Assembly (NCBI RefSeq): GCF_001638985.1
Contig: NW_017265139.1
Span: 2,108,001 to 2,172,000, forward strand
From: Phycomyces blakesleeanus NRRL 1555(-)
Lineage: Eukaryota > Mucoromycota > Mucoromycetes > Mucorales > Phycomycetaceae
Direction: 5' to 3'
Length of the DNA stretch: 64,000 nucleotides
Shown: positions 11,618 to 26,065 of the stretch, piece after piece
Layout: every line of letters begins with the position of its first letter
Numbering within the stretch: position 1 is the first letter of the stretch
Program-made: the position numbers and the translations under genes
Notes under the pieces: generated by a model
Seen by the model: only the letters and a program-made list of their open reading frames with translations
Told to the model about the DNA's origin: nothing
Database searches by the model: none

Positions 11618-14117
11618 TTAAAGAGCAAAGAACTGCTCTCCATTTTTTTCTGACCGACCTCTTGAACTAAATCTAATTCGTAGCTCAAATATCATATCGT
11701 TCCATTCTCGCCAGAGAGATCGTTTTCCAAAGATGATAAAAAGCCATATGCCAACAAGACTGACAAGTGATTCTGCTGTAACCATAAGCCCGAATGTTGG
11801 CAGGTAAGGACTGACAATCGAAGTGCACTCGTTTTGGTGATCACCTGCACTTTCTAACATACAAGTCAGCCATTTTGAAGCAACTGTTACGTTTTTAGAG
11901 AAGTTCAATAGGTTGGAAATCTGGGTCATATAAAAAAGCTATAATAAAATAAAGCAAAATAAATCAAATCAAATTTAATACCATGTTTTTTTTTTAAAAA
12001 ATAATAATAATAATACAAATATTATATGTGGTTCTTACCCAGTAGAATACGACGGTCCCACATGCAGCAATAGCTAATATGAGAGCACGCCATTGGATTT
12101 TAACGGCTGTAATAACATGTTTATGTCTCTTTGCTTTGGCAGGTCGCATTCCAGTTGGGTCTCCATTTGATAGCGACTGTGACATGTCAGACTCAAGGCC
12201 TTCACGAATAGCAATCTTTGAACAAAGAAATAAAACATAAGTATATGAATGTATGCATATCTATATTGACTTTAGACTATTGTTTTCTTTTCTTTTCTTT
12301 TTTTACCTTTGCAATGTAAAAGAATGTAGCAATATGAAGTAGGAACGATGGGCAGATAATAACAGCCATGGGGTAGAAAAACAAGGCAAAAATATGTTCA
12401 ATTGACACCAAGCAAAGATTGGCGAATTCAAATTTCACAGATTTAATTCCCAAGGCAGTACACATTATGACTGTTGGGATTCCCCAGCAGATAACATTAA
12501 GCAATATATATCTGTTGGTAAAGAAACTAGAGTTCCAGACGGTGTGTAAATGTAGATTGACAATCAGAGCTGCAGCCCAACAAGTAGTTGCAAACGAAGA
12601 GAATATAAGAATGGCACCTAGAGATTATATAATAGTCAGATACCTATTTATAATAATAATAATAACAATAACAATAACAATAACAATGGTGGCGTTAACT
12701 ACCTTGAGCTGCACATTTATAGTTGTTTTTCTGGTCACTTGGTGTGATATCATCTGCGCATTGTAAGCCATGTTGGTCACCAATTGAGAAGAAAACGGTC
12801 ATACTGAACAAGAAGATAGCCAAAGACAAATTCAAGATAAGAAGAGAAGGATGTCGTCTCTTGTCAGGTAAAACAAGATAGCTTATCAAAATAACAAAAG
12901 ACGCTATGGCTGATATGAATCGCATAATGTCTGTGGCTAAGAAGGCAGTGCGTGTCCAATTCTTTTTGTAAAACTGGAAGGATCAAACAATTAAATGAAT
13001 TTTTTGTGATTCTACATAGGTATTTTCTTTTCAGTAAAGGCTTACCAAATCCTGCGAAGGACAAGGAATACAACAACCATACTGACAGTAGTTTATATAC
13101 TCTATACCCCTGTGCTTTTCAGGTGCAAGATCAAGAGTAAACGGTGCTGGGCATTCTACTGAAAGAAAGTCTAACGGAATTGCAGATATATTGAATCCAG
13201 CAGCTGCTCCAGATACTTTTTTTTAAAAAAAAGGTATTTTTTGTTAGTTTTAATTTTCACTACAATCACTTTGGGGGGTTCTTTTTTAGCTACAACTTTT
13301 GTTGTTAACCGTTTTTACCTAATGGCTCAATTATGTTACATGTTTCATCCGGTTGCAGAGGTGTACCAGGAACCGGCATTTCAGAGGTGCAGTTTGGTAA
13401 AAGATGCATGGCTCCTGATGTCATTAAAACATTTGTACATGAATCTACGGTCTTTTCACAGGTTGATTTACAGGCTAGATAAATAGTGGGGGCTAATATA
13501 CAAACATATTAAGTAAGATTTTGGTTTGGTATGTTTGTCAAGTAGGAGCATTTTTTTTGAGATTTGATATTTGATATTTACTATTTGAGCTGTCAGTCTC
13601 GCATTTTGGATAGGCAAGGGAACAATGGTATCGATTGAATGCATCTGTACAGCCAGGAACGATTTTGCTGTACCAGAGGGTAAAATTTGGTAAAATGGCG
13701 AGCTGATGTTCGATATCTGCAAATGATTTGCTTCCTAGATATACTGGATAGTCGATATATTCCTGACGTTACGAACAGGGTAAGATGACTGGTATATTTT
13801 GTGAGTCTGTAGACCACTTACTGAACAAACACCACCAGGGTATTTTGTACAAGCTGAATCATTAGAAACACTAACTGCTGCTGCTGCTGCTGCTGAATTA
13901 CAAGTAGGCTTAAATTAAGATGCAAGTGTGGGAAAACATCAAAAGGTATTTCGAGCTGAGTCTACTTACCATGAGTAGACATTATTTTTTTTTGTGTAGT
14001 TGTTGTGATTGTCGTGGAGTGCGTAGACGACAGAGACCGAGACTGGGCATTAACAAGTTGAAGTGATGCTGCTGTAAATAGGACAGCTAATTGAAGAACT
14101 GATTTACTAAATATCAT
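11618..14117 (-). CDS. Frizzled/Smoothened-like seven-transmembrane receptor
   Basis: Nine exons (14117-13970, 13892-13822, 13762-13582, 13474-13319, 13215-13046, 12973-12703, 12617-12307, 12215-12039, 11938-11618) give 601 residues with all phases consistent. A signal peptide (about 1-25) precedes a Thr-rich stretch and a Cys-rich ectodomain of roughly 220 residues with PGCTDAFNRYHCSLAYPKC, CKSTCEKTVDSC and YCQYGCCIPCP. Seven hydrophobic segments follow, starting near FISAIASFVILISYLVLP. The tail after the last helix carries GKRSLWREW, which recalls but does not match the KTxxxW motif of animal Frizzleds. Fungi have such receptors (called Fsl in Dictyostelium and fungi) but lack Wnt, so ligand and output are unknown. 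A CAG run codes for Ala in exon 2 and makes that acceptor ambiguous by multiples of three. Confidence 0.88.
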
Positions 14118-14129
14118 CGTAGCTCTTTC

Positions 14130-14149
14130 GTGTGTGTGTGTGTGTGTGT
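14130..14149. repeat. (GT)n microsatellite
   Basis: Ten GT units just upstream of the receptor start codon, likely in its promoter or 5' UTR. Confidence 0.85.
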
Positions 14150-17100
14150 CTGGATCGATATGGTATAAACAGGTGGGGTATCTTTTCTGTTTGTTGGTTT
14201 TTTCAAGTATGCACTGTGCTTATTTTTATTATTCTTTTAATAATATAAGTAGTAAAAAGAAATAAGAAATAAGAACGACCCTTCTTTGGGTGTAGATTTC
14301 AGGAAAACGTTATTTTTTTTAAAAAATAAAATAAAGGAGAGCGTACGGCTAGAAGAGCGTCAAATACTAAAGGAATGGACTGAATAAAAGAGAAAAAGAA
14401 ACGGAGGAAGACCCACGAGAATGGGTAAAAAATAAACTGTTATAATATTCGAGAAAAATTTCCATTGATGCCACAAGAGTGAGTCTTGAGGTTACGCGGG
14501 ACTTTTGGTGAACTGGAGATCTTAAAGAAGACACTTGATTCTCTCAGCGTCACTGTGCCCGCTCGACCCAAATGTGTGTGTGTGTATATATATAAATATA
14601 TACGAATTAGCGTAGTTGCAAAAAAAAAGTAAAAAAAAATAGAAGAATAAGAACTTCTTGTACACCGTTATTCAGACCAATCAATATCTTGAAATTGTCT
14701 TCACTAGTTTTATAATAGAAGCAAATGAATAGCCAAAACAATAATATATGGATGAGTAAATGAATCCCAAAGGTGGTTATAGTTAATTATAAGTATTATT
14801 AACATAAGACCACCTGGACTTTCTTATGTTTAACTACTAATATATATATATACATGTATATATAATCTAAAGCAATCAAAGGCGTTTTTGTTCATTTCTC
14901 TTTATTGCCTTGTAAAGAAGTGTAACAGAGTAAACTATGCTAGACTTGGCCAATTATATATATATAATTTCGACTAGATTATCTTTGATAACCAAAATAG
15001 TACTTAATATTGTATGCCTGACATCAACATATTATCTATATAAACAAATTGTTAAAGGTATTGAATCACATGGTATATATTCTCGATCTGTCTTAAAGTT
15101 CCCCAATAATTGTAAAAGGAAATAGAGATTGGAAGAGATCTAATGCCAGAACTCACTCTTATGCTGTGCCTATTTACACTCCTTTACTTCCTTTTGACTA
15201 AACACCCAAGAGTCGTAAAGGGCCCGTATCTTCAGAGTGGTGTCTAAATAGGATTATTAATATTATTTCCTCCCTTATTTTATATAAACCATTTACTTCC
15301 AGTTAACCGGTAAATGATCATGTTTTATGTCAGTTCAAGCGGCTCCTCTCTTTAAATATACTATGCACAAGACCTAATTACGGGAATGTGTACCCAATAA
15401 ATAAACCAGTTTCTTTTGTTATAATACAACATCCATTTCAAGTGTTCGTTTGTATCAAACCTTATATATATATATATACAAGCGAATATGCGAATGTAAA
15501 GCTAGAAAAGTGCCTCTTTGAGAGTGTATATCTCAACTCACAAGAGTTGTATTGAGCAAGAAGTTTAAAAAGTCTCGTATCAAGAAATAAAAAAAAAACT
15601 GACCCCTGCGGAATATTAAAAAAATCTATCTTGGGAATTCCATCATGATTTTCTCAGGGAAAGATTTCCGCTTAGTATACAATAGATAGTTACTTGAAAT
15701 ACACCACTGCTTTTTTCTTTACTTCGGGCTATACAATAAAATCAGCTTAAAATTTGGCCAGTATACTCGTGCCAGAAGCTGTCAGTTATTTCATTAGTAC
15801 AATACCAAGATATTGGATAAATTGAATCCGTTTTACTGATACAGTTTCTATAATTATTTTGTAGTCCAACGCTTTCCTAATCATTATTTACTATCTATGA
15901 AGGTTTATTTCCCACATAGTCTACAGAGATATTGTATACAGCTGTTACTAAGCAATGGTCTAATTCTTATTTCTAAAATAGAAAGTAAAGAACCATACGT
16001 AGTAACACACACAAGATAGGAAAAAGGTAACCATGCAACTACCATTTAATAGAAAATGAAATAATTTATCCACCAGAATTTTAAAGAAGTTAGTTACATG
16101 GACTTTAACTAAAAGATTGAAAGAAATGGAGAAACGTTCAACTTATAAAAATAATTCTCATTAGGTTACGCCGAGAGTGAATCCTTGCCATATATTCTAA
16201 TTCGAATTGGAGAGAGTAACTCAGTCATAGAAAAAAAAATATACCGAAAAAAATATATAACAAGACCAACAGGCTTGTACAAACCCATACAATAATTGTT
16301 AACCTTATCAAAAAAAAATCTACAAATGGGAGTAGTATAGGCATATGTACACTATATATATACATTGCTTTCTTTACGGTTGAAAAACCTTTTTGTATGG
16401 AAGCTTAGTTTAGTGCAGCCTATATACATCTCAAGCGGTGCTTTAACAATTTTTTCTGTCAACTAAAAGAAGAAGAGTGCTTCATCTGAATAATTGTATT
16501 CTGTAGCTCCATAAGACACACCAGCTTTATCATATCTCTCTACTATATCTCGATAAAATAACATATGTATATTTGACATATTCTAAGGATTCATGGTCAT
16601 TTAGTTATCCCTATCTCTATTATTATTTTTTAAAGAAAAACAACATGCACATTCTAGTAGGTTCTATTTTATAACTAGATATATATAGCTATATATGTAT
16701 CAACCGACCTATTCTTAATAAATATTAAGAGTTTTGGTTGAATTATACAATATAGGGCAAATTTAAACTGTACCAATTGTCTTTTCATTTTTTTAAAAGA
16801 AAATATGATAGCTTAATTTATTCCACTCAACTACCTGTGATATTTTTTTTAGTGTATCGAATGTTGAAAAATACAATGGCTAATGCTAGTTCCTTATTAT
16901 TATTCTTGTTATTATTGCTATCCTCACTCTACAGTTTGGGATTTACCATGTTTGGTTGCTCGAATGTGTATAGCTGGTATCTTGGGTTTATTTACCAGGA
17001 GCTGAATGGTAAAATACAACCGCGTAGTGGTTCACTATGTCGGCCACTAAATACAAACAGAATAAATGGTTATTAACTTGGTCAAACAGAGGCACATATA

Positions 17101-17257
17101 AACTTTAATACCACGAAAAAGGAAAAATGTTTGTGTAAGTGATACACATAACAAAGTATCTAAAAATCAAAGTGTACTATATATGCTTCTTTACGAACTA
17201 AAATAGCAAGCCATTCTCTGTAAACTGGAAACCTAAAAAAGAAAAAGAAACCCGACC

Positions 17258-17350
17258 TTTAGTAAAGAGCAGCATTGTTCTGCTTCTTGGAAAGATCAGT
17301 AGTTTGCTTCAAAGTATTGGTGAGCTTCTTGCTAAAGCTGGATGAGTAAT
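17258..17350 (-). pseudogene. Orphan coding-like fragment
   Basis: On the minus strand an AG-preceded stretch encodes SFSKKLTNTLKQTTDLSKKQ, then NNAALY and a stop. Its codons (AAG for Lys, AAC, ACC) look like the expressed genes here, unlike the flanks. No partner exons or family were recognised; it may be a terminal exon or a relic. Confidence 0.25.
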
Positions 17351-20300
17351 TATGAAAATTTTCACGAAAATAAAATAAAAAAAAACCGGGTACTTTCTGG
17401 TCGATTTGAACTCTAAATCATTAAACATCTCATTTCTATCTCCCATGTCTCCTTGTCAACTATTTTAATGTGAGAAATAAAAATGCTTACATGTGGCATT
17501 ACTTTTGTCGGAATTAAGTCCTTTAATGCCTTACTTTGGAACTTTGATCGATTAAGGATTAGGGATCAAGGATCCAGTTGTTTCATTGCAAAGATTATTT
17601 CTTTTCTTTTCTTTTCTTTTCTCGGAAGGTTCTATGGCTTAATTAGAATCATCTCAGATTTATGGACTGAATTTTGACGGGTTTAAACGTTGTCTAAAAG
17701 ACGTAATATTACTTGAATTTAGCAATTAATCATACATAATTTTTGCTCTGTACCGATAGGCCAATAATAATATATATATATATCTTCGAGAAAATACACT
17801 GCTTATACTTGAAAGTAATGTTGCTCTGCTTTACATGGAGTTAAAAATTACTACCTCGTATTCGAGAGTCTACAAGCTAAATCTAGCTTCTTGTGGTAGT
17901 GAATGACAACAGTACATATATCAGTAAAACTAAAAATAAGATATTATTATATGTCACTTGATAGCTATGAGAATTATTTACTAGATCTGTCAAGGTCATT
18001 GCTTTCCCATGAGAGCAACCAACATCTTATGGGGTTTAATCCATTAATATATTAAAATATACATGATAAGGCCTCGAACATATTTTGATAATTATGTAGA
18101 ACAATTGTGTGGCGTATAAATGTATGTAATGGATTGTATATTTCTTCTGGCTTGAGAATTCGGTCATGAAATATATACTTTTACCCTGTTACAATATCAA
18201 TACAGCTGTGTTCAAGGGTAATATAGATCAATGTTCTTGTATCGAAAATTCTTATTATTATTATTTTAAAAGAATCTTACTAAAATAACAAATATTCTCT
18301 AATTTCTTACACAAAATATCTTGTAGGCCGTATCTTGCCAATATTTTGCCACCATGTATTGATGTCATACCACCAATACATTGAGTTTAATCTCAAGAAA
18401 ATGCTCACAAGAATATAGTCACCATTTATAGAAAGTAGTATCAATACTAAAAGAAATCCATAACTACAAGTATATATGAGCTTTATCACTCTTTTTTTTT
18501 ATTCCATTCTAGGGTCTGTTTACTTTTTCGGATTCAATTTTCAAATATATCTTGAAGAGGGTTCGGTTAAACCTTTCTTAAAAATCTGTATTTATTGTTT
18601 GTGTGTGCTTAAAGATGTACAGGAAGTTTAAGAACATTCTTAATAGAATATAGCTCATCGTAAGAGTAGCTTTCATTTCATTTCATTTATTCAATTCAGT
18701 AATAGCTTTCTTATCCTCGAGATTTGAAGCTTAAGGTTAAGAAAAGAAAAGAAAACAATTTATATAGCTATATATATTTTAAACAGAACAAAGAACTATG
18801 CACAAGTTTTTTTTTAAAAAGTTTTTCTTTTTTTACTTGTGTTTAGATGTGTGAGAGTAAACCGCAACAAAGTATACTGGTCATTAGAGGAATAAACTCA
18901 AACTTGAAGAACAAAAATAAATAAAATAATGATGCTTTGGATAATGCCAAGTATATTAATTAGCCATCTTAAGAATGAGAAAGAGAAAATCATCAAGCAA
19001 ATTATTGAACCAGCTATATAGTTTCGGGATTGTTATTCTTCTTTGAAATGCTCATACTTTTTTGAGCAATATATCTTGCTCCCAGGCCATTACCTCTGTT
19101 TAAATTGCGATTTCTTTGTGAGACATTTAGGTGGTTTATGCTTTATTCTGTGGAACTAATATCTCACCAAGATTTTATTTTTCCTTCCTCTATCAAGCTT
19201 ACCAAGATAGGAAGTGGGAAGTAAAAGAAAGAAATACACATGTATTTTTATTGAAAGAAACTCCTCACTTAAGCTTCATCTTGGTGTGTACTAATAGCCA
19301 TTTATTCCTTTAAATCCGTGCCGTACTTTAAAAGAAAGAAAGAAACAATCGCTATATTTAGGTAGTTTTATGCTGGTAGAAGTACATACTTGTAATAAGC
19401 ACTAATAATTTTGAGTTTAATACAATACTATAAGGGTCACAGATAATAAATTCATGCTCAATGTGAGTAAAATAGGCAGATAGCGTGTATTAATAACAAA
19501 TTTAACCACGCTATCATGATGTAACTATCTGGTAGAATAATACTACGTCCACAAACATCAATTGAAGTGCCAAAAAATGACAATGTGCATAAAGCAAGCG
19601 CTATCTAACATGTAATATAGTTAATATCCTAGGGTTTAAAGTAGACCTCCAGTAATGTGGACCCAAACTTGCATTAGCATTATGATCATTTGTCTCGAAT
19701 ACATACAGGAACGTGGAGACCTAATAGCTTGTCACAACCGTGTGAATTAGATGATAAATTGCCAATTTTTGAGTTTTAACACCGAGTATAAGCTCAGTAA
19801 TATATACATACTGTATTGATCTTTGATTGTTAAGATATATATAGTCTTTTATGTACTTATATAATGACTGCTGCAATCATGATCTTATATAAAGCAAATA
19901 CTTTGCTTAAAGTAGAGTATAAAATTTCTATAATAAGATCTGCATGGCCTGTGCGTTGTTTCTCATCTTACAGTCATTTTTTTTTCTGTGGGGAAGTTTA
20001 GTTTAGTTTATTTTAATCCCGTCTCACAAAAGTGCATTGATCACCTTACCTATAAATATTTAGAAATGCCTATTTTATTATTAGATGTACAGATTACTGT
20101 ATATTGTTTTACAAGAGCTGGAGCCAAATACTTAGATAGTATTTCCCGCAAATATTTACATTAAGAGCTCTTTATTACGCTTGAAATATAATTTAAGCAT
20201 TTAATAGTAGTGCTTTTGCCAAAACCTAGTTGTAAACAGTCCTCGACAAAAATCTGTGTGTTTTAGATTAAGTTGAAACTAGAATTGTTTTCTTCTTAAT

Positions 20301-23300
20301 TCAAGTATCTATGACAATTATTTTTCTTTGAATTTGTTTGACATTGTTTTTTTTAAATAATTTATAATATGTTTGCTTCTATATACGATCATTACTTTAC
20401 GTAGCTGATGCCATCGATATTGTCTAAAGCACTATTGATCAGCAGAGATAAATCCGCAGCTATTTTACTAAGATTCTATTCTGCTATACTACCAGAGTGT
20501 ATGTCTTTCTTCGGTTGGCGTAAAATCTTACATTCATATATATACAGAATTATAAATAAATAAAACAGAGGTGGGAGTATATACCATAAAGCTTATACAG
20601 TCAAAGTTTAATATAGTGATAATGGTGGGAGAAGAAAAAATCACTATATAATTTATAAATTTAATATAGTAGCTGACTATTGCAAGGATATTTTGATTTG
20701 TGCATATAATAGACAGATATGTGGGGGTAAATGGGATTTGTGAATATAATCAAGTTGGTATACTTGAAATATATATTGTGGCAAAGGAATATTTATAAAT
20801 AATTAATACTAAAGACATGTATGATTAGAGTAGATAATGTAGATAATGCTTAAGATGGATTAAAGAGTATAGACTTTATAGGACTAGTAATTGGGATACC
20901 AGTATAAAATAAAAGTAGGTATTTTTTAAATAAAAACCAAAAAGGTTTAAGCACTCAAAGTTTCCCACTTGTTTGTAGGGATCATTATGTATTGTAAACT
21001 TTGAATTGATGAAATCATATTTTTTCTGGTTAATTAGCTGTCTTTAATGTATATACTTATATTATATACATCCTAAACTTTGATATTATATTGGAATAAT
21101 ATGTATATCATGTATATATATATATAAATTAAGAAGATACAGGTGCCTGTCTATCTTGTAGCATAAAGCTACATTTTCATATCATCACTATTGTTGTTAC
21201 TGTTACTGGTACTGGCAATTTGGCTAGTGCCATTCATAGTTCTCTATTCAATGTTCCATAAAAGCTCTATGTTTTTTTTCTCTGCTTAAAATTGTTAGAG
21301 CTCATCTCTGATAGAAACAGCTACACCTTTATTTCTTTAAAACCCGTTACGAGCCTCTCGTTTCTCTTTAGCTTTTTAACTCTATAAAATATCGTTGAAA
21401 GTACAGCACAGTCATGTTTTACTTTTTAATCAAACTCAAACTTATTCCAAAAAATATTACAGACAAGTGTGGTACCTGACATACTTTTTTTTTGAAAGAA
21501 CGTCAATCGTCACTTCAACTACTTTAACGGAGTTGAATTTCACGAGTTCCTTTTCAGTGAAGAGGACTAAAGTAAATGGAGTCTTCCATCTACTTTACAC
21601 ATCTCTTGCATCCTTTCATCGCTGATGCATACACCTGCAAAAAAAAACCAAGGGAAAAAAATGCGTGACTATTTTCATATGCATGTGACTACTAGAGCTA
21701 AAAACTATAAAAAAAAAGCATAAAGTAAACAAAAAAGGACGCAAAAAACAGAAAAAGACGAGCGACAACGATGCGAAACCTTATTTACCATCAAAAACTA
21801 CAATTCTATTCATGCAAATGGCTCAGAGGCTTATATATAACTCTCATCATGCTCTTGCAGAAATGAGTTTGTCAGAACATTGCGCATTAAAGATCAATTT
21901 TCTATTTTTCTCATTCAGCCTGACATCCGATGTTGATTCGCGTATCCTTTTAACAGCCACTCATGATAGAAAGTAATAGTTTTTAGGGTAAAAAACAGAA
22001 TGTACACGCGTTTAAAAATTGTTAACCTCTTGAATGTACTTAGTATATATACATACAGTCGATGTCTGATCGATTTCTTAGAAATATAGTAGAGTTTTAA
22101 CTATTACAAGTAATATCTAATTTTTTTTATATATGACACTAAAAAGCTGTCGATAGTTATTAATAGTGAGCAATATTGTATATAGCAAAGCTTCAAAAGA
22201 AGACTTTTTAAAAAAAAGCTTCCGGAGAGAATTACTATATCAAGATTATTTGCTTTACGCGCTTGATAGTCATTCTTTTCTTCGAGTCCCCAACTTCCCA
22301 AGCTGTTTGCATGTCGGTGTATTATATTTTGCAGGAATGTACTTTAGTCTATCTATAATACAAAGATTATTGAATTTATCGCTGAATTGTAAAAGTTTAA
22401 TAAGAAAGGATCGTTTTGACCGAAATGATAAATTAAATACAATAAACCAGCTATATGTTTGAATTGGTTAAGTAAAGTGCTCTTACAAGTATAGCTGACT
22501 TGGTGTAGCATGCTACGACCCGTCATTTAAACGTAGTCTGATATCAATTGCTTACATATTGATCAAACCACCTCATCTTTTCACTCTAAAAAACTATTTA
22601 CTAATAGATTTTTCGATATTTACACCACAAGACTATATTTGATCCCAAAGTTCCCTCAGGACATACACCTAAAAATAAATCAACATTATGTGCCTTATTC
22701 TATTAAGTAAAGTTATTTATAAAGTTAATTTATGCTGATCAGTGCTTGTATGACTACCAGCATACCAATATTCATGGAGATATCAATAAATTAAAAAATG
22801 ACAATATCGATATTTCCACCACTGTACTTTGCTTTTAAATATCCGACAATAAAGATGTGTGCAAATAAAGTTATATTAATAGAGAGCATGTGGGTTTGTA
22901 ACAATTTAATGGATGATTACTAAAAGTTCACTTCCTCTCTAATATAAGTCAGGACAATGGCTTCAGCTAAGCATAAACAATATTATATTAGGTATATACT
23001 CTTATAAATACAGCCTTACACTACTAGTATACATTGTCCAAAATATATATTTATATATCTTTGTGTGTAATAACATATGATATGACAGCTTAAAGTAGTA
23101 CGCTAAATAACTAACAAAAAGTGTCGGCTTCCATCTTGGAAATGTCGTGCTCTTAATGTCACTGATTTGTGGGTGTTAGCTGATATTATATAAGTATTTT
23201 TCTCTTATTTCAAGTAAGGCACTTATTGCCAGTTGTCACAGATCTGTGGCCAAGTTATCGCTTTTATGATAATTCATATAGAAAAAGAAATCTAACAAGA

Positions 23301-23435
23301 GTCCCAAGTGTAGTTTACTTTGCTTTTGGGATCCTTTATATACACCATGTCAAGCCACGTGACTGCTTTTCCATCTCAAACAGTTGCATATTCTTGAATG
23401 CACCATCATTTGCATCTCCAAAGTAAAAGAATCTT

Positions 23436-24695
23436 ATGGCCGACGCACAAAACAAGAAGACTAGCTCTTCAGCTATTGATGTCGCTGATGCAACAGATTC
23501 TGCCGCAAAGTTTGGCTCGAGACTTTTACAGGATGAAGAGGCTGTGTTCAGTCAGAATGCTTGGTAATAAAAAAGTGAAAGTCTGTTTGATATTGATCAT
23601 TTTGACTAAGGTTATATACAATTCAATTTACAAAAAAAAGGGATCATGTTGAATGGGATGAGGAGCAGGACAGATATGCTCAAGAAAGAATTCAGAAACA
23701 TCTTTCTAGCCCAGTACCTGAAGAGGAGCAAGGTAATATATTCGTTATCGTAAAGAATATACACTTATCGTCCCTTATTTACAGAGCAATATTATGCGCA
23801 GCCAGCACACTATTGGAACAACTTCTATCAAAAAAATGAAAACAGATTTTTCAAGGATCGTAACTGGTTGAGACTCGAGTTCCCAGAACTTTTTCTGACT
23901 GCTGACGCTGATGTAAATTAATGAGCCACTTGTGTGTATGTGTGAGAGTTATCCAAAATATTTAAAAAAGAAAATGTTATATTTTACTTAATGTAGGCTG
24001 GAAAAAAAACTGTCTTTGAAGTGGGCTGTGGTGCCGGAAATACCATGTTTCCCCTTCTCCAAGAAAGCAAGAACCCAAACTTGTTTGTCTATGCCGCTGA
24101 CTTTTCGAGCACAGCTGTCCAGGTTGTTCAGAACAATCCTAGCTATGACACCTCTCGTTCACTTGCTTTTGTGTGGGATTTGGCTAGTCCAGATATCCCT
24201 GAACATATTCAGCCTGAATCGCTTGATATTATTGTTCTGATCTTCGTATTGTCTGCACTGACACCCGAACAATGGGAACAGGCTATTACAAATATGTACA
24301 AGGTAATGATAAGAATAATAAGGAAAATAAGGATTATCGAGTTTAAATACACGCCAGTCATATGCGGATACTTAAACAAGTATTATTTATACTAGATGCT
24401 GAAACCAGGAGGACTTGTCCTGTTTCGTGATTATGGTCGACACGATCTTGCTCAACTGCGCTTCAAAGAAAAGCGTTTATTGAAAGAAAACTTTTATATC
24501 CGAGGAGACGGAACTCGAGTTTACTTTTTTACACCCGAAGAAGTAGCTGGACTGTTTACATCCAAGGCTTCCGAAGAAACTGGACCTCGGTTTGAGGTAG
24601 AGCAGAATGCAGTAGACCGACGTATGATTGTGAACCGAAGCCGAAAGTTAAAGATGTACCGAGTCTGGCTCCAAGGAAAATTCAGAAAACTATAA
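23436..24695 (+). CDS. tRNA N3-methylcytidine methyltransferase, METTL2/Trm140-like
   Basis: Five exons (23436-23563, 23641-23732, 23785-23912, 23997-24302, 24396-24695) give 317 residues. The enzyme adds N3-methylcytidine at position 32 of tRNA-Thr (and related tRNAs) using [15 protein letters not shown], formed by joining exons 1 and 2, is typical of the METTL2/Trm140 branch rather than METTL6. Then come [23 protein letters not shown] motif [29 protein letters not shown] and [20 protein letters not shown], and the conserved end of the family ([18 protein letters not shown]). The start chosen is the first ATG in frame. The flanks are gene-poor on both sides. Confidence 0.92.
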
Positions 24696-26065
24696 CTCTA
24701 ATACGATAAACGTGCATGTTTGTTTTTGTTTTATGTACGAATTCAAGTATACATTTATACATATCTTTTCTAAAAAAAAATATTGTGAACAATTAAGAGA
24801 AATAAAGCGCAGGCGCAGTTGGCTTTGTCCAGATCCATAATAATTTAAAGAAGAAGAAGGAAGAGCCAAAGTCTGATAAAGACCTTTTCTCAGGATGGTT
24901 TAATTTAAAGCTTGCTTAACTGCGCCAAGGAAAAAAAATCTATCCAGGAATGGAATAACGAGCATAATTGCACTTGTAGTGAGAAAACTGTTTATTGCAG
25001 TGGTTTTCAGATCGAGATTACTAGTCTACTTCCAAAAATAAGCAAAATTATTTATTTGTGGAGAATTTATGCAAAGAAAAAAAAATCGATTTTGAAGATG
25101 GTCAGGTAAATACTTGTAAGAAACAATTGATTATAAATATATAGATATATATATAAGAAATATTGGTATTGAATGCAGCTTACTATTAGAAAGGTTTTGA
25201 AATATTGCATTTGCATAGTTGCTTCAGCATTCTCATGATCTACCCTATATTATTTTATAGCATTATGTCTATTAAAAAGTTGTTAATAATCCCAACCATC
25301 ATACTCTCTTGAGCAGTCAATTATTTTTTGAGCTTATACCGAGCTTAAGAAAATTGTAAATATTTCACTTTTTTTATTAATTTACTTGAAGGTTGTGAGG
25401 GTCATGTTGAGATTTCCTCCTACCAAATCCAGAAATTATACAACTCTTTTTTGTTGTTGTTGTCATTGTTGCTGTTGGAATTTACAATTATATTGTACAA
25501 AATTGTCTGCATTTGTTCTCTTGTCCACCCAAGATGTAATAGTGGCACCGTACCCACATTTAACAAACAAATGTACAAAACCATTATATCGTACTACCAT
25601 TTGATCTTTCGAGCCAATCAATTTCTAGAGAGAAAGATCTGAATGGCTGATAGTACAAATTTACAAAGATTTACTCTTGTATTCAAGACATGGTGAGGGT
25701 CTTGGCTTTTTTATCACCAAACACAAAAGAATATAGCCCTTGAATCAATGGACAGGGTGGACGTGCTTTTCTCACGAGATACAGTACGGAATTGCGTCAG
25801 AAATAATCCAGATATTCCCTAAAAAGTTATAAGTAAAGTTGAGTTTTATTAGTTTGTTTTCGTCATTATTCGACGAATGAGCCCATGCAATAGACAATGT
25901 CTTGGTAGGGATGGTCTGCGCAACTTTTTTTTTATATAGAAAAAAATCAAATCGGATAATCGCTTCTACAATAAGTAAATAAATAAAGTCGACTCATATT
26001 TACATTTTTTTGGGGGGTACAAAGAATACATTCGAGATTTCTATCGTATATAACTATTAGTGGCC

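Larger units (their letters stand above)
14118..23435. other. 9.3-kb gene-poor AT-rich region
   Basis: The receptor promoter lies at the left end, with a GT microsatellite at about 14130. Beyond it I see no supportable gene. Short AT-biased frames (for example 16777-17076 and 21395-21625) lack family motifs. A short coding-like stretch lies at about 17255-17350. No inverted terminal repeats, reverse transcriptase or transposase motifs are apparent. The tract could be decayed transposon DNA, a heterochromatic block or a locus of long noncoding RNA. Confidence 0.45.

Noticed and set aside
16777..17076. 99-codon frame with a Leu run
   Set aside because: No conserved motif, AT-driven Phe/Tyr/Leu content and no promoter or splice signals; could be real but I cannot support it.
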